From Anniella stebbinsi (taxonomy: Eukaryota > Chordata > Lepidosauria > Squamata > Anniellidae): a DNA stretch of 64,000 bases. Made by a program: the position numbers and the translations under genes. The DNA lies in the NCBI GenBank assembly GCA_029215795.1, contig JARDYH010000002.1:271506310-271570309 (forward strand), given 5' to 3'. This document shows, in pieces, positions 1 through 11,274 of the stretch (its first letter is position 1; each line of letters opens with the position of its first letter). Under the pieces are notes generated by a model. That model saw nothing but the letters and a program-made list of their open reading frames with translations. It did no database searches and was not told where the DNA came from.

Positions 1-38
1 TTGTCCTCCTTTTTGGTTTTCAAAATATGGTCACCCTA
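1..38. mobile_element. Terminal part of a hAT-type non-autonomous element, cut by the window edge
   Basis: Ends TGGTCACCCTA at 28-38, the same terminal inverted repeat as the element at 5,159-5,870. Only the last bases are in the window. Confidence 0.6.
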
Positions 39-94
39 CTAATGTCAGGAGCAGCCAGAATTAGAATGGGGAACCCAATGAGAAGTCTTCCCAA

Positions 95-215
95 ACCTGA
101 TGCCCTCCAGATGTGTTGGACTTCCATCTTCCCCAGCTAAATGGCCATTGATCAGGGATGCTGGGAATTGTAGTCCAACAATATATGGAGGGTCACAAGT
201 TCCCCAGTGGTTGCT
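95..215. repeat. Palindromic short repeat (copy of a dispersed family)
   Basis: Reads through a gccctccagatgtgttggac-type arm and returns through its inverse (gtagtccaacaatatatgga). Similar copies are at 1,350-1,465, 2,897-3,040, 4,050-4,190, 18,405-18,525 and 49,590-49,725. This looks like a MITE family common in squamate genomes. Confidence 0.6.
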
Positions 216-1349
216 TGAGTAAGCGGACTTTGCTCACCCCAGGCAACCACTGGCTCTCCCTTACCATAAAAGGTTATAAAGGCTAATAAATTGAGCTGGG
301 ACTTTGTGTAGCAACAATATCCAGTGCATTGAATTCCTGGCTTGGTCTTGGTTCCTGGCTCTTACTACTCTTCTGCCTAGAGCCCAACATTAACAAGCAT
401 CCACCCTTTAATAGCAAACAAAGGTCAGCAGTTTCAGAGAGTCTCTACATTAAGGAAAAACCCCACAACCTTACCATTTCTTCTTCTTCTGAGGTCTTTC
501 CATGTTGACTATGACTTCTTTAGACGGCAACCAAGAGTGACCACATGTTTTGTAACTGAAAACTACCCTCTTGGCAATACTCCATAAAGTAACCTCTGAT
601 CTTTCTTAAAGCGAGATTACCAGGGAAGGGTGCAGGAGACATCCTGGAGATTGATGGCATCATGTAAAGGACCCCAAACTTCCATGAGTGGCCAATCATG
701 AGTGTGCATTAAATCATTCTTTTAGAGAAGCTCTCACTGTCCCTGGTGTAAGGAAAGACACTATTGCTCTCTCTAATTTTTGCAGGACCAAGGCAGAACC
801 AAGATGGTATCTTTTAATGGACTGACCTGAGTTTCCAAGTTTCTACAAAGTAACACTTTTAAAATGCTACATTAAAGGTTGCAGAAAACATGAAATTACA
901 GTTGGCCAGATTTAAAAAAAAACAAGGTTTCATCTTCATACCTGGGAACATTTCTTCATATCTCTTGTTTATTCAAATATTGCAGTTATCAGATTGATTT
1001 GACCTATACGCAGTAGATGATGAATGCCTGCTTTCTTTGCCCTCTGGTTTTTTAAAATTATTATTATTTTGAGGATCTGTTATCAGCAAATGCTGAGACA
1101 GAGGAAAGCAGGTTCAAGAGTCATGTTATCCACTCTGCTTCGCTTCAAGGAGCAATTAAAATACCTCTTAGCTGAATCATCTCTTTGTACAAAAGACCAG
1201 GTTGCAACGGCACCACTTTCAAAATCCTTATATAGATCCACCCTTTCATTTCATCTGGATGGGTCTGAAAACCCCACCTAGACATGATCAAGGATAATTC
1301 ACCGATGCCCAGCCTATGCCTTTGCATGGCTATCATCTTAAAACAGAGA
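216..1349. other. No recognisable feature
   Basis: AT-rich sequence with no supported gene, tandem repeat or element boundary. Confidence 0.5.
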
Positions 1350-1465
1350 CTGGCAACTTGTGGACTTCAACTCCCACCATCCCTCACCATTGGCTATGCT
1401 GACTAGGGCTAATGGGAGCAGCAGTCCAACAACATACGGAGGGCCATAAGTTGCCCATCCCTGCT
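1350..1465. repeat. Palindromic short repeat (same family as 95-215)
   Basis: Arms around aacttgtggacttcaactcc and gtccaacaacatacggaggg, with a short centre. Confidence 0.55.
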
Positions 1466-1939
1466 ATAAAAAGAAAATTGGGTTCAATCATTTTTTCCCA
1501 CCCATTAATTCAGAAATGTACTAATTAGGTGGTGTAATCTGGTATGAGTCAGCATTTTCTGTTGATCCCATTAGTTATTTTAAAGAGCAAGAGCGGGGAG
1601 TTGGAATGTGTTGATGTTTATAGCACCTGAGCTATCCTTCAGTTCAGCCTTACGACGAATGTATAGTGATATTTGTCTAGAAAAGCACATATTAGAGGTT
1701 TCCATTCTATCCTTGCAACAACCCAGGCTGAGAAACAGTAATCAGCCCAAAGTCACACAGTGTGCTGCTTGGCTCAGTGGAGATTTGAATGTTGATTTTT
1801 ACAGTGGATACCATTCACTGGTATTTTACATGTCTGCTATCCACAGACAGTGGGTTGGCTCCAATGTTAGTCCTTACTTAGAGTATATGTATGGTTATCT
1901 GAAGGAACGCTTCCTCTCATATGTACCTGGCCTGGACTC

Positions 1940-2366
1940 TAAGATCATCCTTGGGGGTCCTTCTACGTGAGCCTCTGCCAAGGGAAGTGAGGCAGGTGGC
2001 TACCAGGAGGAGAGCCTTCTCTGCTGTGGCACCCCGGCTGTGGAATGAGTTCCCTAGAGAGGTTCGCCTGGCACCTACATTATACTCTTTTAGATGCCAG
2101 GTGAAGATCTTTTTATTTTCACTGCATTTTAACAGTTCTTCAGTTTGATCCTTGCTGATTAAATTTGTATTTTAAATACCTATCAATTTCTGCATGGCTG
2201 CTCAGTTTTTATCCTGGTTGTGCTTTTATACAGTATTTTAAATTATGTTTTTATACTGTCGTTGTCTTATATTTTGAATGGTTTTGATGGTTTTAATTTT
2301 TGTAAACAGCCCAGAGAGCTTCAGCTATTGGGTGGTATAGAAATGCAATAAATAAATAAATAAATC
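1940..2366 (+). mobile_element. L2/CR1-like LINE, 3' end
   Basis: Contains the coding trace RRAFSAVAPRLWNEFPREVR (from 2,005), typical of the C-terminus of L2-like reverse transcriptase polyproteins. A 3' UTR and an AATAAATAAATAAATAAA tail follow. The element at 14,880-15,843 belongs to the same kind. Truncated at the 5' end. Confidence 0.8.
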
Positions 2367-2896
2367 TATTGAAATGAATGGGGCTTGACATTGGATACAA
2401 CCGACTAGTATAATACAAGAAATGTCACTATCTCTCTTTCGGGGGCTTTCTAAATGATGTCATTGCCCCGCAGTTACTCTGGATTGACGCTGTGTTGGTT
2501 ATATGACGCAGCCACTGATTCAAAGCCACCATGGGGCAAAGAGGCAAAGCTGCACAAGAAAAAGTTGGGGACTTACCCCGATTTTTCTCGTGAGAGTAAA
2601 GTAAACACAGCTCTTCTGCCATTTGTTCTCGCTCCAGAGCTGCGCTGGGGGCATTCCTGGGTGGAAGGTGACCTTGGATTGGAAGCCGGGCAAGGGATGG
2701 GGCCAGTAAACAGTGCCTCCCTCTGTCAAGATTGGTTGCTGCCACCCCGCAGCAGCGATACCATGGGGTTTGGAGGTGGAGCGGCACCAACTCAGCACTG
2801 TGGAGGCAGCACCTTGCTTTGGATTCTTATCCACTTCCTATAGTAAAAGGAGCTGTTCTGAACAGTTTCGAGTCTAGCCGTAATTCTGTGACCTTA

Positions 2897-3040
2897 GACC
2901 AGCCTGCCCCAACATAGTGCATTTGAATTGTTTTTTACCACAATTCCCAGAATTCCTGGAGATGGGCTATGTTGTCAGAGGCTTATGGGGTTTGTAGGCC
3001 AAATATTATTTGGAGGACATCAGGTTGGGGAAGGCTGCAT
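2897..3040. repeat. Palindromic short repeat (same family as 95-215)
   Basis: Opens cctgccccaac and closes gttggggaaggctgc, inverted arms of the dispersed family. Confidence 0.6.
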
Positions 3041-3154
3041 TAAACTATGGGAAAATTGCAAATTAAAAGGTAAGGGTGGTTGTGTCCTGTGTTACAATTT
3101 ACAGAACAAACAATTCCCTGCTGAGTTAGTGTCGCGGGGAGAAAAATGCATTAA

Positions 3155-3199
3155 ATAAATGAATGGAATGAATGAATGAATGAATGAATGAATGAATAA
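3155..3199. repeat. (GAAT)n microsatellite
   Basis: Tandem AATG/GAAT units, partly interrupted at the left. Confidence 0.9.
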
Positions 3200-4049
3200 A
3201 ATTCTTTCTAATGCTCCTCTCTTTTTCTGGAAGGCTTCATCAATACCTAATCTAAATCCTGGATCACATCCTCTTTCCAGCTTGCTGTAGGGAGAGGGCT
3301 GTCTACCTCTTAGAGCATTCCCTCAGATGGTAGGAAGAAGTCCATTGCTATCCTTTCAGTAAACTGGAAATACAACCCTCACAGCATTCAGAGGGGGAAA
3401 CAGCTGTTGTTAGACTGGGAAGAATTTGTGTAGAAGAGGGTTCAAGATACACTCCTGGAGTCCCCATTAAGTGCTCTAGGCCACATTGGCAAGTATCTCT
3501 TTTGCAAGATAAATGATAAGTGTTGTGTTCCCATTGAAATGAAGTATTCATAAATACCTGCAAGAGGACATACCTTTCTCCCCCACCCTCTCCTGGCTGT
3601 GTATGTTATGATCTAGTGTCTATAAGGCTTCTCTAAATCAGTGATTTATATCACGCACATGACTGGCCACTCACAGAAGTTTGTGGGTCAGTTACATAAT
3701 ACTGTAAACAGCCAGGATGTCTCCTGCTGTTTCCCCCAGTAATTCCAGTGTTTTATTTAAAAGAATAGGCTGCAATAGCATTCCCTTTTCCATTCAAAAT
3801 CACATGGTCACTGTTGATCACTGTCTGAAGGAGCCCGTTTTGAACTCGAAAAGACACGAGACCTGGAAAGAATGTGATATTTTTCTTAATGTAGAGACAC
3901 TCTATGCGTGAAAAGAAGAAAAGACTGAGTGTTGAGTCAGAGACTGTGGAAGATAGGTACAGAGAGAAGTGAGCATGGACTCTGTAAGCCTCTTGAGATC
4001 TGATGTGAGAGAGTAGTCCTTGGTTGTCTGTTGGACTTTTTAAGCCAGA

Positions 4050-4190
4050 TATGGACAACTGTGGCCTCCAGATTTTTTTTGACCCACAATTCCCATCATC
4101 CCTCACCATTGGTTTTGTTGGGTAGGACTGATGGGTGTTGTAGGCCAAAACATCTGGGGAGCACCAGGTTGAGGAAAGCTGCTTTAGACT
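4050..4190. repeat. Palindromic short repeat (same family as 95-215)
   Basis: Centre cccatcatccctcaccattgg; closes gaggaaagctgc. Confidence 0.6.
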
Positions 4191-4849
4191 ATGGACACAT
4201 CAAATGATGACCAAAGCAATGTTATTTTGCTTACAGTGTTTGTTGGTTTTAAACCTACTTTTAAAATAGCTCCAGAAACCAAAATTAAGATATAAGCAGT
4301 TCAAAAGGTTCAGCTGTATCACCATTTCCATAATTCCTATATAAAAACACTTGTATGACCCAGTTCAATTAAATATATATCTTTAATCACATTCAATTGA
4401 CTCTTCCACCTAGAAATGCAACTAACAAAAAGATCTGTACAGTCATGTTTAACAAGTTAATTCAGTACGTATTTTAATTATTATTTGTAAAAAGAGTGCA
4501 CTGTACCATGCTGAATTGCTGCTGATTAAAAATATGCACCCTCTGCAAATGAACGCTGTATTGGGATGAACAAAGAATGCAGATGTGGTAAATATAAAAC
4601 GCTGGAAGGCACAGTCAGAAACAGGAATGCATGGGAATAATGAAATGAACTTGTTTGATTTCCAAATCTAGATTATAGGTTTGTCAAGGCTGGAATGAAC
4701 ACACATAACAATTGGCTTCTCTCAACCCCATCCATTTCAGCTATCATGTTGATAATGCTAATGCAAATTAGTTGTCATAAGATTTTTCCTCTCCAGAAAA
4801 AAAAAAGATTGTTGCCCCCTAATCAAGATATTTGCAGCCCATGCTAACT

Positions 4850-5045
4850 ATGTGTATGTGGCAGTAACTCCACTGATTTCAAAGGAATTTACTCCCAGGT
4901 CTTAAGTGAATTTAGGACTTGTGCTCTGCAGCCTGATCATATTAATCTTTACTCAGAAATAATTCCCAGTGAGTTCAAATTAGATTTCCTGTCAGCTGAA
5001 CGTTTATGGGATCATATAGCTTGCAATCCTATGCACACTCACTAT
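4850..5045. repeat. Short interspersed repeat (seen again at 32,515 and 53,945)
   Basis: Contains tactcccaggtcttaagtg, tactcagaaataattcccag and gcaatcctatgcac, a degraded version of a palindromic short repeat built around 'gcaatcctat...tactcagaagtaa'. Class not resolved. Confidence 0.5.
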
Positions 5046-5158
5046 GCATGGGATCCAGCTGTTGGTTCTATTCTCTCATATCCTACCAGATATCACATTG
5101 GCATTTCAATAAAAACGTAAGAAGACTTCTAGTAGACAGGCCAAAGGCCTATCTAGTC

Positions 5159-5870
5159 TAGGGTGACCATCCGCCCGGATTTGTCCAGACATGCCCGGAA
5201 AATGGGGAGCAAATCCGCATCCGGAGGGAAAAACTGTTTTGGGGGGCCAAATCCAGAAATTTAGCCCCCCAAAAGGGTGACCAGATGGCCCTGGGGCGAT
5301 CTGGGCCAACCGGGGGGTGGCGGGGGCAAACCGGGGCGGCGGGGGTCACGTGGCGGTGGCGGGAGGCGGGCGGGCGGTGCAAGGCGGGCGGCGCGAGGCA
5401 CTTACCTGCTGGGGCATCCGCTTCCCTCCGGTGCTCGGAATCTACTGAGAAACAGGCTTCGCGGCCTGTCCCTCAGTAGCGCGCCGGGTGATGATGTCAT
5501 CACCCGGCACACTACTGAGAGACAGGCCAGGAAGCCTGTTTCTCAGTAGATTCCGAGCACTGGAGGGAAGCGGACGCCCCAGCAGGTAAGGAGCGCAGGG
5601 TGAGCAGCGCAGGGCGAGCGGCGTGGGGGCGTGGGGGCGGCACGGCGCAGTGTGGTGAGGGCGGCTCGGGGGCGGGTGGCGTGGCGCGGGGCGGGCGGGC
5701 AGCACGAGGCATGTGGGCGGAGGGGACGGGCGGCGCGGGGAGGGCGGGCGGGCGGCACGAGGCATGCGGGCAGCGCGGGGCGGCGCGGTCGCACGGTCGG
5801 GGAGTTGTTTTGGGTGGGTGGGGTGGCGAGGGGGGTCCGGGATTTTGGTTCTCAAAATCTGGTCACCCTA
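5159..5870. mobile_element. hAT-type non-autonomous element with 8-bp target duplication
   Basis: Terminal inverted repeats TAGGGTGACCA and TGGTCACCCTA. The flanking direct repeats ATCTAGTC (5,151-5,158 and 5,871-5,878) are identical and 8 bp long, the hAT signature. The interior is very GC-rich and contains a 190-bp palindrome. There is no transposase; open frames on both strands are compositional. It sits inside the CR1. Confidence 0.88.
5401..5590. repeat. 190-bp imperfect palindrome inside the hAT element
   Basis: Outer arms CTTACCTGCT (5,401-5,410) and AGCAGGTAAG (5,581-5,590) continue inward with few mismatches to a centre at about 5,495 (gatgatgtcatcac). A transcript of either strand would form a long hairpin. 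Confidence 0.88.
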
Positions 5871-6345
5871 ATCTAGTCCAGCATTCTTTCCCAGTGACCA
5901 ACCAGATGCAAAACATGAGCATAATAGCAACCTCCAGTTCATATTCCCCATCAAATGATATACAGAGGCCTACTGCCTCTGATACTGGAGGTAACATAGA
6001 GCCATCATGACTAGTAGCCACCGATAACCTTATTCTCCATGAATTTGTCTACGACTCTTTAAAAACCATTCATGTTGGCAGCCATCTTGTGGTAGCGAAT
6101 TCCAGAGTTTAACTATGTGCTGTGTGAAGTACTTCCTCTTGTCTGTCCTGAATCTCACATTTATCCAGTGACCCCAGGTTCTAGTATTATAACACACATA
6201 ATGTTATACTTCTCCACTATATCCTTTCTTAAATCCCCCTCTAAGCTAAGGAGTCCTAAACCTTGTAATCTTTCCCCATGGGGACTTGCTCCAGCCCCTA
6301 AATCATATTGCTTGTCTTTTTCTGCACCTTCTAGTTCTACAATGC

Positions 6346-6594
6346 TAGGCTGACCATATGAAAAGGAGGACAGGGCTCATGTAACTTTAACAGTTGTAGA
6401 GAAAAGGGAATTTTAGCCAGTGTCATTTGTATGCAATTAGTTCCTGGTGAAATTCCCTCTTCATCACAACAGTTAAAGGTGTAGGCATTATACTAGAGTG
6501 ATCATATACAAAAGAAGGCAGGGCCCCTGCAACTTTAACTGTTGTGATGAAGAGGGGATTTCACCTGGAACTAATTGCATACAAATGCCCTTTT
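6346..6594. mobile_element. MITE copy A (hAT-like termini), right end missing
   Basis: Starts TAGGCTGACCA; shares aggacagggctc...ctttaacagtt and ggtgaaattccctcttcatcacaac with copies B and C. It ends without a clear terminal repeat where CR1 sequence resumes. Confidence 0.65.
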
Positions 6595-6948
6595 TAAGGT
6601 GCAATGGCCAGAACTGTACAGAGTATTCTAATGGTAGATGCACCATAGATTTGTATGAGGGTATTATATTGGCATTTAATTTGAGCTATCCACCCCAATC
6701 CCAAGATAATGTTCTTGGTCATTCACTGCCAACTCAGTGTTTTTACTTCTCTTCATTGTGAGAACTGACCATTTATTCCTATTCTCAGCTTTCTGTTCTT
6801 TTATCAGTTACCAATCAATAAGAGAAACTCTCCTCTTATCTTATGACCACTAAGTTTGGGTAGGAGTCTTTGCAGAAAGATTTTATTTAAAAGTTTTTTT
6901 TTGAGAGTCCAAGTAAGCAATGTTTATCACTACCAGATCACCCCTGTC

Positions 6949-7260
6949 TAGGGTGACCATACGAAAAGGAGGACAGGGCTCCTGTATCTTTAACAGTTTC
7001 AAAGGACTGTTCAGCAGGTGTTGTTTGTATGCATACATAACCTGGTGAAATTCCCTCTTCATCACAACAGTTAAAGCTGCAGGAGTCCTGTCTCTTGACC
7101 ATGTCCAAAAGAGGGCAGGGCTCCTGCAGCTTTAACTTTGTGATGAAGAGGGAATTTCACCAGGTTCTGCGTATATACAAATGACACCTGCTGAAATTCC
7201 CTTTTCTATGAAACTGTTAAAGATACTGGAGCCCTGTCCTCCTTTTCATATGGTCAGCCA
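6949..7260. mobile_element. MITE copy B (full length, hAT-like)
   Basis: Starts TAGGGTGACCATA and ends TATGGTCAGCCA. Flanks carry acccctgt on both sides (6,940-6,947 and 7,261-7,268), an 8-bp target duplication if one base at an end is allowed. The whole element is an inverted repeat whose halves each contain cagggctcctg...ctttaac. Confidence 0.78.
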
Positions 7261-7395
7261 ACCCCTGTCCACATGCCTGTTGTGACTCAAAGAATCATAC
7301 AAGTTTGGTGAGAGAGGACTTACGTTTGCAGAAGCCATGCTGATTCTTTTTCAGCAGTACTGTTCCTTCTATGTACTTGATATGTATAGTATAGC

Positions 7396-7567
7396 TAGAA
7401 TGACCAGATACAAAATAGGTCAGGGCTCCTGCACCTTTAACTGATGCGATGAAGAAGGAATTTCACCAGGTGCTGCATGCATACAATTGACACCTGCTGA
7501 AATTCCCTTTTCTATACAACTGTTAAAGATGCAGGAGCCCAGTCCTCCTTTCCATATGGCCACCCTA
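7396..7567. mobile_element. MITE copy C (short form)
   Basis: Starts TAGAATGACCAGATAC and ends ATATGGCCACCCTA; interior matches copies A and B in shortened form. No clear target duplication. Confidence 0.68.
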
Positions 7568-8190
7568 GATTGGCCACTCCCCAATCCTTTGGTACCAAGG
7601 CCGATCGTAGGGAAATGTTATGTAGTATTGTTAGAAGATCAGCAATTTTACACTTGAGTTCTTTGAGAATTCTTATGTGTAAACCATCAGGACCTGGTGA
7701 TTTATTTTCAATTTGTCACTACAGTCTAGACCTTCATCTCTTGACATTACTATTTGCTTCAGTTCTTCAGATTCTCTTCCTGAAAGTATCTCTTCAGGCA
7801 AGGGTGTCTGCCCCTCATCTTCCACAGACGCAAAGAATTCATTCAGCTTTTCTGCAGTCCCCTCACCCTCCTTCAGTACTCCATTAACTCCATTGTCATC
7901 CAGTGGGCCGGCCATGTGCCTGGTGAGGTTCCTGCATCTGATGTTTAAAGGTTTGGGGGTTTATTTAAGCAATGGTTTTAATCTTTTTAGCGACATGTTC
8001 AAATTTCAATTTTGCATCCCTTATTGTCTGCTTACATTTGTTTCGTTTTTTGTTCTCCTTGTCGTTTCAGTTTCTGAAGCCAGCCTTTTGTTCTCTAACT
8101 TCCTTGACACTGCTCATCAACCATGCTGGTGACCTCCTGGACTTCGTGCGACCTTGCTTTACATCTGATCTGATCTTCTATTGATGTGGT

Positions 8191-9049
8191 TTTGAGTAAC
8201 CCCTAACCGTTTTGGAGAGCTGTTTTGCTTTAAAACAAAGTATCCTACATGTCTTGCTTTAAAGAGAAGTCTTTTTATTTTGTTTTGTTTTGTTTTTTGC
8301 TGCTGCTGCTGCAGTGCTGGCAAATTTCAGTGGCAAAATTGGTGGCATGGTGGCAATTGCAGGGGCACCAGAGAGGGGTGCAGCCCCTGATAAATTTGGA
8401 ATGAGGAGATTCACCCCCCCCCCCCAGAAGCTGCCCATGCCTGATTTAAGATATATAGAAATGTTACCTTTGTCATGACCAAAATACAAAGTTATACAGT
8501 CTATGAGTTTCTCTAAATGAATGATAAAATCTGCTCCCTTACTGGGCTTTCTTCCTGCAGAACCATTCTGGGATTACAATGGCCACAATAAATATGCCTC
8601 CCCCTTCTTCCTTTTTTGATGGTTCCCGTATTGGAGAAGTTCCATATGTTCCATTTAAACAGCCAGCAGATGGTGCTGCAACATTACAGGAATATTCCTC
8701 TACCCAGGAAAAACACCAGCTCTTTGATAGTTGTGTATATTTGTTACTCTATTTTCAGCAAGTTCAATCTCAGTAGAATAAATGTCAAAAACAGCAGGGG
8801 AGGAACTGGAGGGTGACAACATCATGAAAAGGACCTGGACAGTTCTGTGAGTAACTGATCTTGATTGCACTACACACGTTCCATGTAAAGGAGCTCTATG
8901 TGAGGGTAATTGAAAGTACCCATTACTTTCAATTACCCCTTCGGATGCTTTCTAATTTCATTCTTCATCACAAGGTCTCTGTGAGCATTCTGGTCAGGGG
9001 TTAGAAAGCAAGGCCACAAGCCTTGATATACCTGCTTTGTATGTAGGCT
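8191..9049. other. No recognisable gene
   Basis: Contains a CTG/TTTTG simple stretch (8,278-8,313), a C run at 8,415-8,426 and otherwise unassigned sequence. The weak protein-like frames at 8,259-8,489 match nothing known to me. Confidence 0.45.
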
Positions 9050-9482
9050 TCTGAATGTAGTTTGTTTGTTGCAAGTGAACTGCATGATGGGATTGCAATG
9101 ATGTATGTGCCTGAATGTGTTGTAATGCTGAAACTGCTTAATTGGAATTTCTAACTCTCAAGATCTTTTTGATATAGTATAAGACAAATAAACTAACTTG
9201 ATAAGGAGGACTGACCATCCAGGTCAATCTGACATTGCTAGAAGAGGTATGGGCCACCTGTTGATAAGGTATAATGAAGAAGTTTTCTTTGGTCTATCTT
9301 TGTTTTGCTTTAGAATGTTGCCAACTGCAAATTGGTTAAAATGCTACTACGTATAAATATACCTGCTTTTCACACTGCCAGTTGAGAAGTTCTTTGTCTG
9401 TAGGACTACCACCATGCAGCTGTATTACGGTCAATAAAACAGAGTTGCCTTACAACCAAAGTGGACAAAGTGGACCTTGACA
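9050..9482 (+). mobile_element. Endogenous retrovirus long terminal repeat (gammaretrovirus-like), left edge approximate
   Basis: In order: a TATA-like box (gtataaatat, 9,351-9,360), AATAAA (9,433-9,438), an LTR end in CA at 9,481-9,482, then the primer-binding site directly after. The order fits U3-R-U5. I cannot fix the 5' boundary or the insertion duplication. Confidence 0.7.
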
Positions 9483-9484
9483 AT

Positions 9485-9502
9485 TTGGGGGCTCATCCAG
9501 GA
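9485..9502 (+). promoter_or_regulatory. Retroviral primer-binding site, tRNA-Pro type
   Basis: TGGGGGCTCATCCAGGAT differs from the standard proline-tRNA site only by two G-to-A changes at CpG positions, as expected from methyl-CpG decay. It sits three bases past the LTR end. Confidence 0.82.
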
Positions 9503-10927
9503 TGAGCACACTTTGGAGAAGAGGTTCAATGGATGTCTTTGTCTAAACCCTACCTGTGCACACACACAAGGTAAGAGACTTTTTGAAATCTCTAACTGTG
9601 GGGCTCTGACTTTGCCATTCCAGCTCTCTTTTCCATTCTGGGTAAGCCTTGTCTCTTTTTTTTTACTACAACTCTGTTAGAGTGACCTAACTTTCTGTTA
9701 GATTAAGCTAAGGGAATTTTGTGTTGTTTTCTGGATTGTTTTCTGGGGAGTCCTTTTATGAGAGTAAGTTTGCCCTAAATTGGGCTGAGTACCAGGATCA
9801 ACTCTGGGACCAGCAGCTGCACCAAACCCATTGCAAGGGGTGACCCAGTGATCAGTGGTGTTTCGAAAGCAAGGGCTGGTCTCTCTACGAATAATCCTGT
9901 GTACTTTTTGGTATGTGAGGCAGAGTGAGTCTATCCATTTTCCTACTCCCTCCAAATATGAGCTGTTTATCAGACCCCTCAATAAGCCATTTCTTGTGAA
10001 AGTGGGGTGAGTATGTATGAAAGTCCTGTGTGACTGTGAAGCTACCATATTTTCCTATTCTCTCCCAAACACGAGCCATTCTGATTGAGCCACCCTTTAT
10101 GTCTTCTCCAGTGCGGAGACTGTGCCATAGAGCCTATCTACACTACTGCTTTAAAATGGTTTATAACTGTTTTAAACCAGTTAATAATGGTTACTAACTG
10201 GTTTAAAACTGTTATAAACCATTTAAAAGCAGTAGTGTAGATAGGCTCAACGAGGGTGAAAGAAGTTTGGACCCCTCCCTCAATATGCCATTCCGTGTGA
10301 AAGCCTTGTGTGATCGTGAGATATGGGGGGGATCAGGCTCCAAGGCAGAGCCTTTGCCACCCAAAGGGACTCCAGTGCATTTTATGGATGTCCATTATGG
10401 GCAGAAAATTTGCAAGCTCAACCAAAGTGGATTTTTATCCTTGACAGGGGGATGATAACAGTACTAAATTACTGTCACCAACTCTGATTCTGTGCAGGAA
10501 TCTTCTGCTATTCAAAGTCTGCCTCCCCACCCAGTAACCCATGTGACCGATCCCATTCCCTGCTATTTTGCCCAACACAACAGCCCTGCTAAGCTTTGCA
10601 GCAGGGTCCATTGCCACTCCCCCTCTTTGTTCCTCCTACCTCCAACTCACTGTCTTATACATGCTGGCAACAACATCCATTCCACTTGTACGCCCGGAGA
10701 AGTTGGCAGCTTCACAGTCAGGTTACCTTGATGAAGAGGGGCTACTGGCCCAAAACTCTTTATGCCCCTTGTCCACCTCCTTCAGAGTCCTAAGCCGAGA
10801 CAAGCTGAAGCCAGGTGATATTAGGGTATAGGAAAGGGAGCCAGAGCAATCCTTTTCACACACCCTAGCAGAGGAATACCCACAAAACAGATGTGGCAAA
10901 ATCAAAGCTTTTATTAGGCAGCATCTA
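9503..10927 (+). other. Probable decayed retroviral leader and internal remnant
   Basis: Follows the primer-binding site. A GGTAAG splice-donor-like site occurs at 9,570. No gag, pol or env motif can be recognised with confidence and frames are broken. A MITE (10,130-10,248) interrupts it and no matching 3' LTR was seen in the window. Confidence 0.4.
10130..10248. mobile_element. Palindromic MITE ('actactgctttaaa' family), full-length copy
   Basis: Ends GAGCCTATCTACACTACTGC and its inverse GCAGTAGTGTAGATAGGCTC; the interior is an inverted repeat of 'ggtttaaaac...ctgttataaac'. Further copies at 54,861-54,963 and 57,848-57,959. Confidence 0.85.
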
Positions 10928-11274
10928 AGGTCCCCTCTACAAGGATTCGCTTTTGCGCCTGGTTAGGCGATTATGCGCATAATCGCAGAAGCGCATTTAT
11001 GCCTAATACCTCTGCACGAGAGGTGGCGAAGCGCATCAACGGATGACCAAAATGCGCTTTACAAGTAGTTAATGTGCATAAGCGCTTGTTCACATAGGCA
11101 AAATGCGCTATAACGGCCGGAGCAAAATAAAACTCGCTGTTTAACGCGCATTCGATAATGCGCATAATCGGAGAGATAACATGCCTCTACGCCCCATTTG
11201 CGCTCCGTTCTTGTAGAGGTAAATTTTTTTAAGCGCCTTGAAAGAGCATTAAACCTCTCTTGTAGAGGCAGCCT
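10928..11274. mobile_element. CpG-rich non-autonomous element, copy 1
   Basis: Ends AGGTCCCCTCTACAAG and CTTGTAGAGGCAGCCT, imperfect terminal inverted repeats. The interior is crowded with GCGC/GCGCATAATCG motifs. Copies 2 and 3 lie at 58,065-58,422 and 59,284-59,625 (inverted). A possible 5-bp flank repeat (ctaag) is weak evidence. Superfamily unknown. Confidence 0.8.

Larger units (their letters stand above)
5110..8190 (-). mobile_element. Old CR1 LINE in minus orientation, broken by four later insertions
   Basis: Segments 5,110-5,158, 5,879-6,345, 6,595-6,948, 7,261-7,395 and 7,568-8,190 read as one CR1 on the minus strand. From the 5' side: EKLNEFFASV (near 7,840), a NQHGFC-type motif (near 7,340), LEYC-type remnants (near 6,630) and the CR1 3' end with 'cagtatcagaggcagtaggc' (near 5,970). 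Frames are full of stops. Homologous sequence occurs in plus orientation at 24,480-25,610. Confidence 0.75.

Noticed and set aside
3155..3199. CRISPR-like regular repeats
   Set aside because: This and the other tandem runs are simple microsatellites without spacers, in a eukaryotic genome.
5442..5855. Proline/arginine-rich frames on both strands
   Set aside because: They sit in the GC-rich interior of the hAT element; the low-complexity translation reflects base composition.
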